Origin: Desulfohalovibrio reitneri
Lineage (GTDB): Bacteria; Desulfobacterota; Desulfovibrionia; Desulfovibrionales; Desulfovibrionaceae
Direction: 5' to 3'
DNA length: 64,000 nt
Assembly: GCF_000711295.1 (NCBI RefSeq)
Contig: NZ_JOMJ01000004.1
Coordinates: forward strand, 682,001-746,000
Part shown: positions 39,105-49,001 of the stretch, in pieces
Numbering within the stretch: position 1 is the first letter of the stretch
Layout: each line of letters begins with the position of its first letter
Position numbers and translations under genes: made by a program
Notes under the pieces: model-generated
Told to the model about the DNA's origin: nothing
Seen by the model: the letters and a program-made list of their open reading frames with translations, nothing else
The model's database searches: none

Positions 39105-41921
39105 CTACTGTGCGGGCACAAGCAGGGCCAGAGGAAACTCTTTGAGGGCCTCGCTCAGGTAGAGGCTGGAGGAAGGAGAGAACTCCCGGCTGGTGAAGAT
39201 ATCCCGAAGCGGAACTTCCAGATCGGCCGCCTCGGACATATCCGCCACGCGGGTGTCGCCCCAGAAAGCTCCCACGGGCAAGCGCGTTTCCCCGGCGGCC
39301 GATGCGAACAGCCTGGGCAAGAGGGCCACGGCCGTTCCGCCCTCGCCGGTGCGGGCGAAGCCGTAGGCGCAGCCCGCCTGTTGCCCCTCCAAGATCAGTG
39401 GCTCGAACCCGCCGCGCTCGAAGAGGTCCGGCATCTCCGCCCGCAGGCGCAACAGCCGGGAGAGTACGAACAGCTTGACGCGGCCGTCCTCCGGCGACTC
39501 CAAAAGCTCGGCAAGCAGGCCCTCGCGGTCCTCCTTCTCCGCCTTGTCCAGCTCCGTGAGCAGGCGTGACCGCAGGCCGTAGTCCACAGGACGGCGGTTG
39601 TCCGGGTCCACGAAGGAGAAATCCCACAGCTCGCAGCCCTGGTAGACGTCCGGCAGGCCGGGGCAGACGGCCTTGAGCATGGTCTGACTCAGGGAGAGAA
39701 TGGCTCCGGCTCGGGAGACGCGCTCCCACAGCGGTTCGAATATCTCCCGGAAGGCCTTTCCCTTTTTGGCGTCCAGCAGTTCCCGGGCGAACTCCACCAT
39801 GGCCCGCTCGTAGTCCTCGTCCGGTGTCAACCAGCCGGAATGCTCTTTTGCCTCGCGGATGGCCTTCACCAGATAGGCCTCCAGACGGTCGGCGAAGCCT
39901 TCCCGCTCCTCCTTGTCCCACGGCCAGTGGGACAGCAGGCATTGGTACACCAGATACTCGTCGTTGCCGTCGGGAGCGCGGCGTCCGCCCGCCTTGCCCT
40001 TGAGCGGCGCGGCCGCCTCCCGCATGGCCAGGGCGGCCTGCCTCCACTGCTCCGGCAACTGGGAGAGGGCGGCCAGCCGCATGCGGGCGTCCTCGCCGCG
40101 CTTGTTGTCGTGGCTGGCGGTGGCGTTCATGCCCCGCGGCCAGTGCTCGGCGCGGTCCCGCACAAAGACCGCGAAATCGTCCGGACGGCGGGCGAAGTTC
40201 TCCGGGCTGCCGCCCACCTCGTTGCTGGAAAGAAGACGGTTGTAGACGTAGAGCAGGGTGTCCTCGTGCCCCTTGGCCATGAGGGGGCCGGAATACTGCT
40301 GGAAACGCATGACGAAGTGAATCCACTCGCGCCGGGACTCCTCGTCCAGCCGGTCGTCGTAGCGCAGCAGCAGGAACCGCTCCAGGAAGTCGAATTCGTG
40401 CCGCAGGTCCGGCTTGGCCCGCCGGGCCGAGTTGATGGCCTGGCGGATGTAGGTCATGTCCGCCGGACGGAATACCTCGCCGGAGGCGTAGGTGCGGTAG
40501 ACGGGGAAACGGCACAGCACCTCGGCGATGGCCTCGCGGGTGGCGTTCATGGTGATGTCGAAGCCGCGCAGATCGCGCGAGGCCACGGCGTTGACGTGAC
40601 GAGCCAGGTTGTCCACGTCGCCGGTCATGTGTCGGCGGACGATGACCCGCTTCTTGTCCACGGCCAGATCGTCCAGGGACTGTTTCAGCCCGGTGAACTC
40701 GCGGTAGAAGGACTCGAATGGCTCCTCGCCGCCGGGGTCGGTCAACAGGCCACAGGCGGCGTTCATGAATTCGTACCCGGTTGACCCCTGGATGGGCCAG
40801 AAGCCGGGCAGGTGCTCGTCCTCCCCGCCCTCGCGGCAGAGAATTTTCTCCACGTAAAGCAGGGCGTTTGGAGCGCGCTCCCGCAGACGGCGCAGGTAGC
40901 CGGTGGGGTCGTACAGCCCGTCCACGTGGTCGATGCGCAACCCGTCGAATTCCCCCTCGGCCGTCTTTTCCAGCACCATCTCGTGCGTGTGATCAAAGAC
41001 GTCCACGTCCTCCACCCGCAGGCAGATGAGATCGTTGATTGAAAAGAAGCGGCGGTAGTTCAGTTCCTCGGAAGCCACCTTCCAGAAAGAGAGGCGGAAA
41101 TGTTGCTTGGCCAGCAGTTCCGCCAGCAGGTCGTAGGGGCGTTCCTCGTCGCGCGGCTTTTCGCCGTTGATGATGGCCAAGTTGTCGTTGACGTGACGGC
41201 CAACAGGCTTGGAAGGCTTGGCCATCTCGAAGAGCAGCCGTTTGATGAAGGAAATCTGCTCGTAATACTCCTCCTCGATTTCCGCCGCGCCAAGGGAGCG
41301 CACGGAGTAGATGAGCCCCAGCAGCTTGACGTATTCCGGGTGATCTTCGCCCAGCCTGCGCTTCAGCTCCCGCAGGTTCAGGGAGAGGATGTCTGCGTAG
41401 GAGTCCAGGGAGAGGGGGAGCCGAAGTTCGTAGTAGCGAACATAGAATCCATCCTCGTCCAGGCCGATGGTGATCTCGCCGTTCTCCAGGGTGTGGGCGA
41501 AGAGGTCACCCAGAAAGGGGGCCAGCATCCGTCCGCGCAGGCTTTCTATGGGGTGGTTCCAGTCGATGTCGAAGAAATTGAAGTAGCGGGAGCGGGAACC
41601 GTTCTCCAGCAGGTCCACCAGGGTGCGGTTGCCGCCGAAAACGGCCCGGTGGTTGGGCACGATGTCCTGAATCCAGCCCAGTTTGCGGCGCTTGCGGGCG
41701 CGGGTTAGTTCGGCAAGCGCCTCTTCGCCGCCAAGCTCGGGGTTGATGGCGTTGTGGTCGCAGACGTCGTAGCCGTGGTCCGACCCCGGACGGGCCTGGA
41801 AGATGGGCGAGGCGTAGATGTGGGACACGCCGAGGCGGCTCAGGTAGCCAAGTATCTTCCGGCATTCGTCGAAGCCGAAGGTTGGAGTGAACTGGATGCG
41901 GTAGGTGGCCGTGGGGATCAT
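39105..41921 (-). CDS. treY: malto-oligosyltrehalose synthase
   Basis: The 938-residue GH13 enzyme converts the reducing end of malto-oligosaccharides to a trehalosyl unit. It begins MIPTATYRIQFTPTFGFDEC and carries GVSHIYASPIFQARPGSDHGYD, IVPNHRAV, the catalytic Asp region FDGLRIDHVDGLYDP, ALLYVEKIL and the NATASHDNKRGEDAR motif, all specific to TreY. Its ATG overlaps the GH57 stop as ATGA. It acts upstream of TreZ in the route from glycogen-like chains to trehalose. Confidence 0.94.
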   Translation of the reverse strand: MIPTATYRIQFTPTFGFDECRKILGYLSRLGVSHIYASPIFQARPGSDHGYDVCDHNAINPELGGEEALAELTRARKRRKLGWIQDIVPNHRAVFGGNRTLVDLLENGSRSRYFNFFDIDWNHPIESLRGRMLAPFLGDLFAHTLENGEITIGLDEDGFYVRYYELRLPLSLDSYADILSLNLRELKRRLGEDHPEYVKLLGLIYSVRSLGAAEIEEEYYEQISFIKRLLFEMAKPSKPVGRHVNDNLAIINGEKPRDEERPYDLLAELLAKQHFRLSFWKVASEELNYRRFFSINDLICLRVEDVDVFDHTHEMVLEKTAEGEFDGLRIDHVDGLYDPTGYLRRLRERAPNALLYVEKILCREGGEDEHLPGFWPIQGSTGYEFMNAACGLLTDPGGEEPFESFYREFTGLKQSLDDLAVDKKRVIVRRHMTGDVDNLARHVNAVASRDLRGFDITMNATREAIAEVLCRFPVYRTYASGEVFRPADMTYIRQAINSARRAKPDLRHEFDFLERFLLLRYDDRLDEESRREWIHFVMRFQQYSGPLMAKGHEDTLLYVYNRLLSSNEVGGSPENFARRPDDFAVFVRDRAEHWPRGMNATASHDNKRGEDARMRLAALSQLPEQWRQAALAMREAAAPLKGKAGGRRAPDGNDEYLVYQCLLSHWPWDKEEREGFADRLEAYLVKAIREAKEHSGWLTPDEDYERAMVEFARELLDAKKGKAFREIFEPLWERVSRAGAILSLSQTMLKAVCPGLPDVYQGCELWDFSFVDPDNRRPVDYGLRSRLLTELDKAEKEDREGLLAELLESPEDGRVKLFVLSRLLRLRAEMPDLFERGGFEPLILEGQQAGCAYGFARTGEGGTAVALLPRLFASAAGETRLPVGAFWGDTRVADMSEAADLEVPLRDIFTSREFSPSSSLYLSEALKEFPLALLVPAQ

Positions 41922-44335
41922 GGCAATCTCACTTTCAGCATTTCACCGAGCCGGGCGAAGACCTCCGCCCGCTCGGCCCGGCCGGTTCCGCCGGGGAAGG
42001 GCGCGTTGGACCGGGCCAGATCAAAGAAGACGTTTTCGGCGCGTCCGAGATTGAGATGCAGGGGCAGGTCCGCGAGGGCTTCCATGACGTTCCGCACGGC
42101 CGTGGCGGTCTCCATCCAGGCTTGCGGGTCCTGTTCTTCGCTCAGGCGCTCCATGGTGCGGTTGATCCACCCCGCGGCCACATACTGCAGGGTTTCGGTC
42201 TCCACCGCCAAGTCCAGGCGGTTGCGCTCTTCAATGAGCCCGCGCAAGCGATCCACGTCCATCTCGCTGTCCTCGAACAGGCGAAGCATATCGGCATTGA
42301 CCACGTGTTTGGCCGCGTCCATGAGCTTGGAATCCACCGGCATGTCCAGCCAGTGCAGGAAGTTGAGGAGCGCGTAGTTGGCGTCGTGCACAGAGCGGTA
42401 CGACTGTTCCGCCTCGTCCAGGGTGGGCTGAATGATGCGGCCCACGACTTTTCGCTGCTCATCGCGGAAGAGGTGGCGTACGGAGTAGGTCTGTTTGCCG
42501 AAGTGGCGGTCCAGCGTGCGGATGGCCTCGGCCATGTCGCCCATCTCGAAGGCTTGGCTTAACTCCTTGGCCATTGCCTTGAAGGCGGATTCGTCGAGTT
42601 CCGAGCTGACGCCGCAGGTAACGTTGTGGTCGCCGGTGGTGAGCACGGCGAAGCGGAAGAATTCGTTCTCCGTGGTGACGGTGGAGGAGATACGCGCCTC
42701 GCCCCAGGCGACGTTGGAGCGGCCGGCGGGCAGCCGGTGGAAGTGTACGGAGCGCGCCTGGTAGCATGCGAAATCCGCGTGCTCCGCCTCCTCGGCGAAG
42801 AGGGCGGACATGGCGTAATGGGCACAGACACGGTGCATGTCCACCTGGGCCGGTTTGGCCAGTTTGGAGTAGATTTCCGCGCCGTTGGAGAAGACATTGG
42901 ACGGTGCTCGGGAGAGCCGTCCAACGTACTTCTTGCTCAAATCCTTGGCTCCCAGCTCCTGGGCAAGCTGGATGGCCCTCACTGCGTACTGGATGACCTG
43001 CACCGTTTCGATGCCGGATATCTCGTCGAAGAACCAGCCGCAGCTTGTGAAGATGAGCTGGGCGTACCGCTCAAGCTCCAACAGCTTGAGAACCCGCACC
43101 CGCTCCACGCCGTACACTTCCCTGGTGCAGTGGTGCGAGAGGAAGGAGTCGAGGTTTTCCGGCGAGCGATCCAGCAGGACGTGGATGTAATCGTCCCGGG
43201 CCTTCCACGGGTCGCGCAGCAGTTGCGGCCCCTGTTCCTCGTAAATGGACGCGGCTTCCCCGGCCAACCAGTTCATGGCGTTGCGCAGGGGCTTGCGCCA
43301 TTTCTGGTGCCAGTCGCCGTGCATGCCGGAGTTGCAGCCGCAGTCGGACTTCCAGCGCTCCACCCCATGCACGCAACTCCAGGAGGAATTCTCGAAGATT
43401 TTAATTTCATACTGCGGAGGATGCTCTTCAAGGTACTGTCCGTAATTGATGAGCCCCACTTCCGGGTCCTCCTCGATGAGGCGGAGGGCATAGGAAAGCG
43501 CCATTTCCCCGTGGCGGTGGTGGTGGCCGTAGGTCTCGCCGTCGGTGGCGATGTGGACCAGCTGGGGCCACTCCCTGCCGTTTTCGGTGAAGGCTCCCAT
43601 GAGCCGATTGCGGAAGGTCTCTCCCGAGGTAAGCAGCCCCTCGAAAGCCAACTCCCGCGAGATGGGGCCGTCGTAGACGAAGAGGGCGATTTCCCGGCCG
43701 GAGGGCAGTTTGCAGACATACGGAGTGGTAGGGTCAGCCTGGTCTCCGGAAACGTCGTGAAACTCAGAGTCTGAACCCAGCCTGCGTACCCCGGAGACCT
43801 GGTTGGGGGCCAGAATGGTGAACTTGACGCCGAACTCGGCCAGGATGTCCAGGCTTTCCAGGTCCACGGCCGTTTCCGGCAGCCACATGCCTTCCGGGTC
43901 GCGTCCGAAGCGGCGGCGGAAGTCCTCCATGCCCCAATGGACCTGGGTGCGGCGGTCGCGCTCTCCGGCCAGGGGCATGATCATGTGGTTGTACACCTGG
44001 GCCATGGCCGAGCCGTGGCCCCCGAAACGGTCACGGGAGCGCACGTCCGCTTCCACGATGGCCTCCAGCGTCTCGGGGGCCTTTCGCTCCATCCAGGCCA
44101 GCAGGGTGGGCCCGACGTTAAAGCTCATCTTTTCGAAATTGTTAACGATCTCCTTGATGCGGTGCTCGTCGTCAAGGATGCGGGAGACGGTGTTGGGACG
44201 GTAGCACTCCGCGGTGATGCGCTCGTTCCAGTCGTGGAATGGGCGGGCGGAATCCTGCAACTCCACCTCCTCCAGCCAGGGGTTCTCGCGCGGGGGCTGG
44301 TAGAAGTGGCCGTGAATGCAAATGTACCTGTTCAT
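41918..44335 (-). CDS. GH57-family glycoside hydrolase with DUF3536 domain
   Basis: The 805-residue protein begins MNRYICIHGHFYQPPRENPW, the GH57 N-terminal motif, and contains GMWLPETAVDLESLDILAEFG and HIATDGETYGHHHRHGEMALSYAL further in. A C-terminal DUF3536 domain follows. GH57 members include amylases and branching enzymes. Lying between treY and treZ with 4-bp overlaps on both sides, it probably remodels or shortens alpha-glucan for them. Exact specificity is unknown. Confidence 0.88.
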   Translation of the reverse strand: MNRYICIHGHFYQPPRENPWLEEVELQDSARPFHDWNERITAECYRPNTVSRILDDEHRIKEIVNNFEKMSFNVGPTLLAWMERKAPETLEAIVEADVRSRDRFGGHGSAMAQVYNHMIMPLAGERDRRTQVHWGMEDFRRRFGRDPEGMWLPETAVDLESLDILAEFGVKFTILAPNQVSGVRRLGSDSEFHDVSGDQADPTTPYVCKLPSGREIALFVYDGPISRELAFEGLLTSGETFRNRLMGAFTENGREWPQLVHIATDGETYGHHHRHGEMALSYALRLIEEDPEVGLINYGQYLEEHPPQYEIKIFENSSWSCVHGVERWKSDCGCNSGMHGDWHQKWRKPLRNAMNWLAGEAASIYEEQGPQLLRDPWKARDDYIHVLLDRSPENLDSFLSHHCTREVYGVERVRVLKLLELERYAQLIFTSCGWFFDEISGIETVQVIQYAVRAIQLAQELGAKDLSKKYVGRLSRAPSNVFSNGAEIYSKLAKPAQVDMHRVCAHYAMSALFAEEAEHADFACYQARSVHFHRLPAGRSNVAWGEARISSTVTTENEFFRFAVLTTGDHNVTCGVSSELDESAFKAMAKELSQAFEMGDMAEAIRTLDRHFGKQTYSVRHLFRDEQRKVVGRIIQPTLDEAEQSYRSVHDANYALLNFLHWLDMPVDSKLMDAAKHVVNADMLRLFEDSEMDVDRLRGLIEERNRLDLAVETETLQYVAAGWINRTMERLSEEQDPQAWMETATAVRNVMEALADLPLHLNLGRAENVFFDLARSNAPFPGGTGRAERAEVFARLGEMLKVRLP

Positions 44336-46173
44336 GTTTGTTCCTCGTGAATGCGGGCGCTGTAAGGTGGCAGCAAGCCGGGTTCGCCTCCGGTGCCACC
44401 GAAGTCGTCGTTGGATGAATCAAGCAGAACCCGGCAACCGGGCAGGAAGGCGTCCGGGTCCGCCGAGGCTGGCTTGTCCGAGAAATTGAAGAGGCAGAGC
44501 AGGCGTTCGCCCGGCCGTCCCCGGCGCATGGCCAGCAGGCCCTCCCGCTCGAAGCACCAGAAGCGGCAGTGCTCCTTGTCCGGACGTCGCAGCGCCTGAT
44601 GGGTCCGCCGCAGCTCCAGCAGACGGGAGTACCAGGCGAACATGGCCGCGTGGCGACCCGTAAGCCGCTTCTCCGGGGCGATGCGGGAGGCGGCCAGTGT
44701 TTCCGGGGCCGCCGGATCGGGCGGCTCCTTGTCCTTGAAGAAGTCGGCGAACTCTTCGGCCCGTCCTTCCCGCACCGCGTCCAGAAGCCACTTGTCACCA
44801 TGGTCGATGAAGTAGAGGAAAGGAGCGTCCTCGCCGAACTCCTCGCCCATGAAGAGCAGGGGCACGGCCGGGGCGGTGAGCAGGGCGGCCGCGGCCAGTT
44901 TGCAGGCCTCGAAGGAGACCAGCGAGGGCAGCCGTTCCCCCAGGGCGCGATTGCCCACCTGGTCGTGGTTCTGGATGCAGAAAACGAAGCTCTCACCTGG
45001 CAGGTGCCCGCACGGCTCGCCGTGCGCGCGCCGGCGGAACGGGGAGTACTCGCCCTGGTAGGCCCAGCCGTCCTCCATGGCGCGGGCCACCTGCTCCAAG
45101 GCGCCATAGTCAATGTAGTAGCCACCGCGTTCGCCCGTGAGCAGGGAGTGGACGGCGTGGTGGAAGTCGTCGGCCCACATGGCTTGCATGCCCATGCCGC
45201 CTGAATCGCGCGGCCGAACCAGGGATGCGCGGTTGAGGCAGTCCTCGGCCATGAGCACGGGCTCGCGGCCGGTGCGCTCTCCCACTTCGGCCGCGCGCCG
45301 GGAAAGTTCGGCCAGAATGTGCTCCGGCCGTTCGTCGAAGATCATAAACACCGCGTCCAGCCGCAAACCGTCCAGGTGGTAGCGGGTCAGCCAGTGCTCC
45401 AGGTTGTCCAGAAAGTAGGCCCGCACGCCGTCGGAGCCGGGGCCGTCGAAGTTGATCGCCTCGCCCCACGGGGTCTGGTAGCGGTCGGTGAAGTAGGGGC
45501 CGAACTCGCGCAGATAATTTCCCTCGGGCCCCAAGTGGTTGTAGACCACGTCCAGCACCACGGCCAAGCCGCGCGCGTGGGCCGCGTCCACGAACGCCTT
45601 GAAGCCCTCCGGCCCGCCATAATTGGCCTGGACAGCGAAGGGCTGCACTCCATCGTACCCCCAGTTGCGCTCCCCCGGAAAGGCGGCCACTGGCATGACC
45701 TCCACCGTGGTCACGCCCAGGGCGGTCAGGTAATCAAGCCGCTTAATGGCTGCCTGAAAGGTTCCCTCCTCGGTAAAAGTGCCCACGTGCAACTCGTAGA
45801 TGACCCACTCTTCCCTGGGCGGTGGGACGAACCCGGCGTCCGTCCAGGGGAAGGCGTCATGGGCAACCAGGGTGGAGGGGCCATGCACCCCTTCCTCCTG
45901 CAGATGGGAGGCGGGATCGGGCCGCTTGTCCCCGCCGTCCAGCACGTAGGCGTATCGCGCGCCGGCTTGCGGGCCGGGCACCTCCGCCCGCCAGAAACCG
46001 TCCGGTCCGCGGTTCATGGCCACCGTTCCTGGGCCGCCTTCCACGTGCAGTTCCACCCGCTCCGGGTTTGGAGCGTACAGGGAAAAGGTCCAGGTTCCGT
46101 CGTCCGTCTTGCTTATGCCGTGTCGCATTGCCGCCATGGGGGGTTGATGATGAAGGGGGTTTCGGATTTTCAC
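44332..46173 (-). CDS. treZ: malto-oligosyltrehalose trehalohydrolase
   Basis: The 613-residue GH13 enzyme releases trehalose from the TreY product. It has an N-terminal CBM48-like domain (TFSLYAPNPERVELHVEG), then VIYELHVGTFTEEGTF, DVVYNHLGPEGNYL, the nucleophile region HLDGLRLDAVF, the acid VLMAEDC and FCIQNHDQVGNRALG. The start is unsure: GTG at 46173, or ATGs at 46137 and 46128; none has a good ribosome site. It is the first gene of the minus-strand trehalose operon. Confidence 0.92.
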   Translation of the reverse strand: MKIRNPLHHQPPMAAMRHGISKTDDGTWTFSLYAPNPERVELHVEGGPGTVAMNRGPDGFWRAEVPGPQAGARYAYVLDGGDKRPDPASHLQEEGVHGPSTLVAHDAFPWTDAGFVPPPREEWVIYELHVGTFTEEGTFQAAIKRLDYLTALGVTTVEVMPVAAFPGERNWGYDGVQPFAVQANYGGPEGFKAFVDAAHARGLAVVLDVVYNHLGPEGNYLREFGPYFTDRYQTPWGEAINFDGPGSDGVRAYFLDNLEHWLTRYHLDGLRLDAVFMIFDERPEHILAELSRRAAEVGERTGREPVLMAEDCLNRASLVRPRDSGGMGMQAMWADDFHHAVHSLLTGERGGYYIDYGALEQVARAMEDGWAYQGEYSPFRRRAHGEPCGHLPGESFVFCIQNHDQVGNRALGERLPSLVSFEACKLAAAALLTAPAVPLLFMGEEFGEDAPFLYFIDHGDKWLLDAVREGRAEEFADFFKDKEPPDPAAPETLAASRIAPEKRLTGRHAAMFAWYSRLLELRRTHQALRRPDKEHCRFWCFEREGLLAMRRGRPGERLLCLFNFSDKPASADPDAFLPGCRVLLDSSNDDFGGTGGEPGLLPPYSARIHEEQT

Positions 46174-46313
46174 GATGATATATGCCAGAAACCGAACACT
46201 TCGTCACGGGGAGTCCCGCTTTTCGCATCGTCCCCGCTTTCTCACCCCTTTGCCCCCTGTTTGAGAGTGGCTGGAAGGCGGTAAGTGAATGGAAAGCCGA
46301 AAGGAGTGGAGGC

Positions 46314-46952
46314 ATGGCTCTGTATCGCAACCGGGACGACGCGGGCCGCAAGCTCGCCGAAAGCTTGGCGGACCTGCGCGGCGAAGGAAACCTTATTGTG
46401 TTGGGGCTGCCTCGAGGCGGTGTGCCGGTGGCCTTTCCCGTGGCGGAGAAGTTGAATGCGCCGCTGGACGTCTTCGTGGTCCGCAAATTGGGTGCGCCGG
46501 GGCAGGAGGAAGTGGCCATGGGGGCCATCGCCTCGGGGGACGTCATGGTCCTCAACCAGGGCATGATCAGCATGATCAACGTCACTGACGCCCAGATTCA
46601 GCAAGTCGCCGAGCGCGAGGGGAAGGAGCTTCGCCGACGCGAGGAGGTCTACCGTCAGGGCCGGCCGCCCCTTGAACTGCGTGACAAGACCGTCATATTG
46701 GTGGATGACGGGGCGGCCACCGGGGCCACCATGCGGGTGGCGCTCAAGGCCATTCGCGAACTGGAGCCCGCCAAGCTGGTGGCGGCTCTGCCCGTGGCCA
46801 GCAAGGAGGCCTGCGAGGCCTTTGCCGAACAGGCCGACAGAGTGGAATGTCTGGCTACGCCGGAGCCGTTCAGCGCGGTGGGCTATTGGTACGACGACTT
46901 CGGGCAGACGAAGGACCAGGAGGTGCGAAGCCTGCTGGCCATGACGAGGTAG
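46314..46952 (+). CDS. phosphoribosyltransferase-fold protein
   Basis: The 212-residue protein has the PRPP-binding motif VILVDDGAATGATMRVA and an N-terminal LIVLGLPRGGVPVAFPVAE segment. This is the pattern of stand-alone PRT-fold proteins of unclear substrate, distinct from the named purine and pyrimidine enzymes. AAAGGAG precedes the ATG. Its TAG is followed directly by the ATG of the next gene, so it likely heads a plus-strand operon divergent from treZ. Confidence 0.8.
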   Translation: MALYRNRDDAGRKLAESLADLRGEGNLIVLGLPRGGVPVAFPVAEKLNAPLDVFVVRKLGAPGQEEVAMGAIASGDVMVLNQGMISMINVTDAQIQQVAEREGKELRRREEVYRQGRPPLELRDKTVILVDDGAATGATMRVALKAIRELEPAKLVAALPVASKEACEAFAEQADRVECLATPEPFSAVGYWYDDFGQTKDQEVRSLLAMTR

Positions 46953-49001
46953 ATGCTCACGGCGGGGGAAAACTGCTGGCGGGTGGGCAGGGCGTCCAAG
47001 GCCGCCCTGTTGCCCGAAGGGGAGGCCTATTTCCTGGCCGCGGCCCAGTCCATGGCCGGGGCGCGCGACCGCATCCGCCTTGCGGGCTGGGACTTCGACA
47101 GCCGGGTGCGGCTGTGGCGCGGCGACACCCCGCCCGTTCTCCCGGAAGCACCCAGCCAGCTTGGCCCCTATCTGGCCCACCTCGTCCGGCGCACCCCCAC
47201 CCTGGTGGTGGAGATACTGCTCTGGCGATATTCCCTGCTCTACGCTCCCTCCCGCGAACCCCTGCTTTTTCACCGGCCGGACTGGCTGCGCCACCCGCGC
47301 ATCCGCTTCCGCATGGACGACGACTACCCCATGGGCGGGTCGCACCACCAGAAGTTCCTGGTCTGCGACGGCCGGGTGGCCTTCTGCGGCGGATTGGACA
47401 TGGCCCCCGGCCGCTGGGACACCGAACGACACGAAGCCGACGACCCCAGGCGGGTGGACGCGCGCACCGGCAGGTATCCCCCATACCACGACGCCATGCT
47501 TGTTTTCGAGGGAACGCCGGCCATTTGGCTGGACGAGTTGTTTCGCCACCGCTGGTGGCGCGGCACCGGAGACCGCTTGGCCCCGGCCAAGCGAAGCGGG
47601 GATGCCTGGCCCGTCTCGGTCGAGCCGTGGTTCACCAAGATACGTATGGGGTTGGCCCGTACCGACCCGGACTTCAAGGGACGTCCCGAGGTGCGCGAGG
47701 TGGAGCGGCTGGACGTTGACCTGATCAAGGCCGCGCGTCGCCGCCTGTACATCGAGAACCAGTACTTCACCGCCGAGCCCATACTGCACGCCCTGGGGGA
47801 GCGTTTGCTGGAGGAGGACGGCCCGGAGATCATGATCGTCCTTCCGGAGCGGTGCCAGGACCTCTTGCAGCGTTCCACCATGGACGCCATGCGGCGGGAG
47901 GCCGTGGCATTTCTGCGCCACCGCGACAAGTACGGACGCCTCTCCCTGGTCTACCCGGACAAGGCCGACCTCGGGAAGAAGTGGGTCAACGTGCATGCCA
48001 AGCTTATGGTGGTGGACGATCGCTGGCTGCGGGTCGGCTCCTCCAACCTCAATTATCGTTCCATGGGGCTGGACACGGAATGCGACGCGGTTTTGGACGC
48101 CGAGAACAGGTTCGAAGCGCGGGAGATGGTGGAGTATGCCCGCCGCCGGCTGTTGGGCATCCACCTGGGCGTATCCCCGGAGGCCTTCCGAAAGGCGGAG
48201 GAGGAGGCCGGGAGCATGGCCGGTGCGGCGGACAGGCTGGGCGGCTCGCGGCGGCGGCTGCGCTCTTTCGATACCCCCGAGGAAGCCGGAGGGGAGACCC
48301 GGTCCTGGCTGCTGGACCCTTCCAAACCGTTACTGGTGGACCGCGTCATGGACGCCTGGGTGCTTGGCGGGGGAGAAGGCACTCCCTACCGCCACCTCAT
48401 CCGTCTGGGATTGGCCGCCGGAGTGGTGGGCTGGCTGGCCCTGCACGGCGCGCCCCAGCAACCGGGTTTTCCCCAGGCCGTGCTGCTGCTGACCCTGGCT
48501 GGCTTGGCCTTCACCCCGTTGCAGATGGTCAGCGGGGCGGCCTCGGTTTTTTTCCCGCTGGGCCACGCGTTGGGCTTGTCCTGGATAGGCTGCCTGCTGG
48601 CCGGGCTCATAGGTTTTGGTTTTGGCCGCCTGCTGGGAGCCGATCGTCTTTCTGGCCTTATGGGAAGAAAGTTGGAAAAACTGCACCGGCATGTGGATCG
48701 CGATCCGGTTTCCAGCGCCGCAGTGGCCCGCCTGGTCTCCCTGGACACCTACACCTCAGTCAGTCTGGCCTTCGGGGCCGGTCCCTCCAGCCTGCCCGCC
48801 TACATGGCGGGAACCGCCGTGGGCGTGGTGCCGGGCATCGTGTTCGCCAATTGCCTCGGCGCGCTGCTTGCCGGGTTGCATGCCGGATTCGACTGGGCGC
48901 TGCTGCTGCTCATTTTGCTTTGGGCCGTTGGAGCGGGAGAGTACGCGGTGTGGCTGCGCCGCAGGCTGGCGGGGTACGACCGAGGGGAGCCCCCGCCGTG
49001 A
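46953..49001 (+). CDS. Phospholipase D-family protein fused to a VTT (DedA-like) membrane domain
   Basis: The 682-residue protein has two HKD motifs of the phospholipase D superfamily: HHQKFLVCDGRVAFCGG (about residue 130) and HAKLMVVDDRWLRVGSSNLN (about residue 350). The last 220 residues are hydrophobic with at least five helices and a VTT/SNARE-associated core (FTPLQMVSGAASVFFPLGHALG, then AYMAGTAVGVVPGIVF). It may be a cardiolipin synthase-like or phosphatidyl-transfer enzyme anchored by a lipid-scrambling DedA-type domain. It begins at the base after the preceding stop and overlaps the next gene. Confidence 0.85.
   Translation: MLTAGENCWRVGRASKAALLPEGEAYFLAAAQSMAGARDRIRLAGWDFDSRVRLWRGDTPPVLPEAPSQLGPYLAHLVRRTPTLVVEILLWRYSLLYAPSREPLLFHRPDWLRHPRIRFRMDDDYPMGGSHHQKFLVCDGRVAFCGGLDMAPGRWDTERHEADDPRRVDARTGRYPPYHDAMLVFEGTPAIWLDELFRHRWWRGTGDRLAPAKRSGDAWPVSVEPWFTKIRMGLARTDPDFKGRPEVREVERLDVDLIKAARRRLYIENQYFTAEPILHALGERLLEEDGPEIMIVLPERCQDLLQRSTMDAMRREAVAFLRHRDKYGRLSLVYPDKADLGKKWVNVHAKLMVVDDRWLRVGSSNLNYRSMGLDTECDAVLDAENRFEAREMVEYARRRLLGIHLGVSPEAFRKAEEEAGSMAGAADRLGGSRRRLRSFDTPEEAGGETRSWLLDPSKPLLVDRVMDAWVLGGGEGTPYRHLIRLGLAAGVVGWLALHGAPQQPGFPQAVLLLTLAGLAFTPLQMVSGAASVFFPLGHALGLSWIGCLLAGLIGFGFGRLLGADRLSGLMGRKLEKLHRHVDRDPVSSAAVARLVSLDTYTSVSLAFGAGPSSLPAYMAGTAVGVVPGIVFANCLGALLAGLHAGFDWALLLLILLWAVGAGEYAVWLRRRLAGYDRGEPPP

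Noticed and set aside
46182-46313. Upstream extension of the phosphoribosyltransferase to 46182
   Set aside because: The extension has no domain, and the strong AAAGGAG site belongs to ATG 46314.
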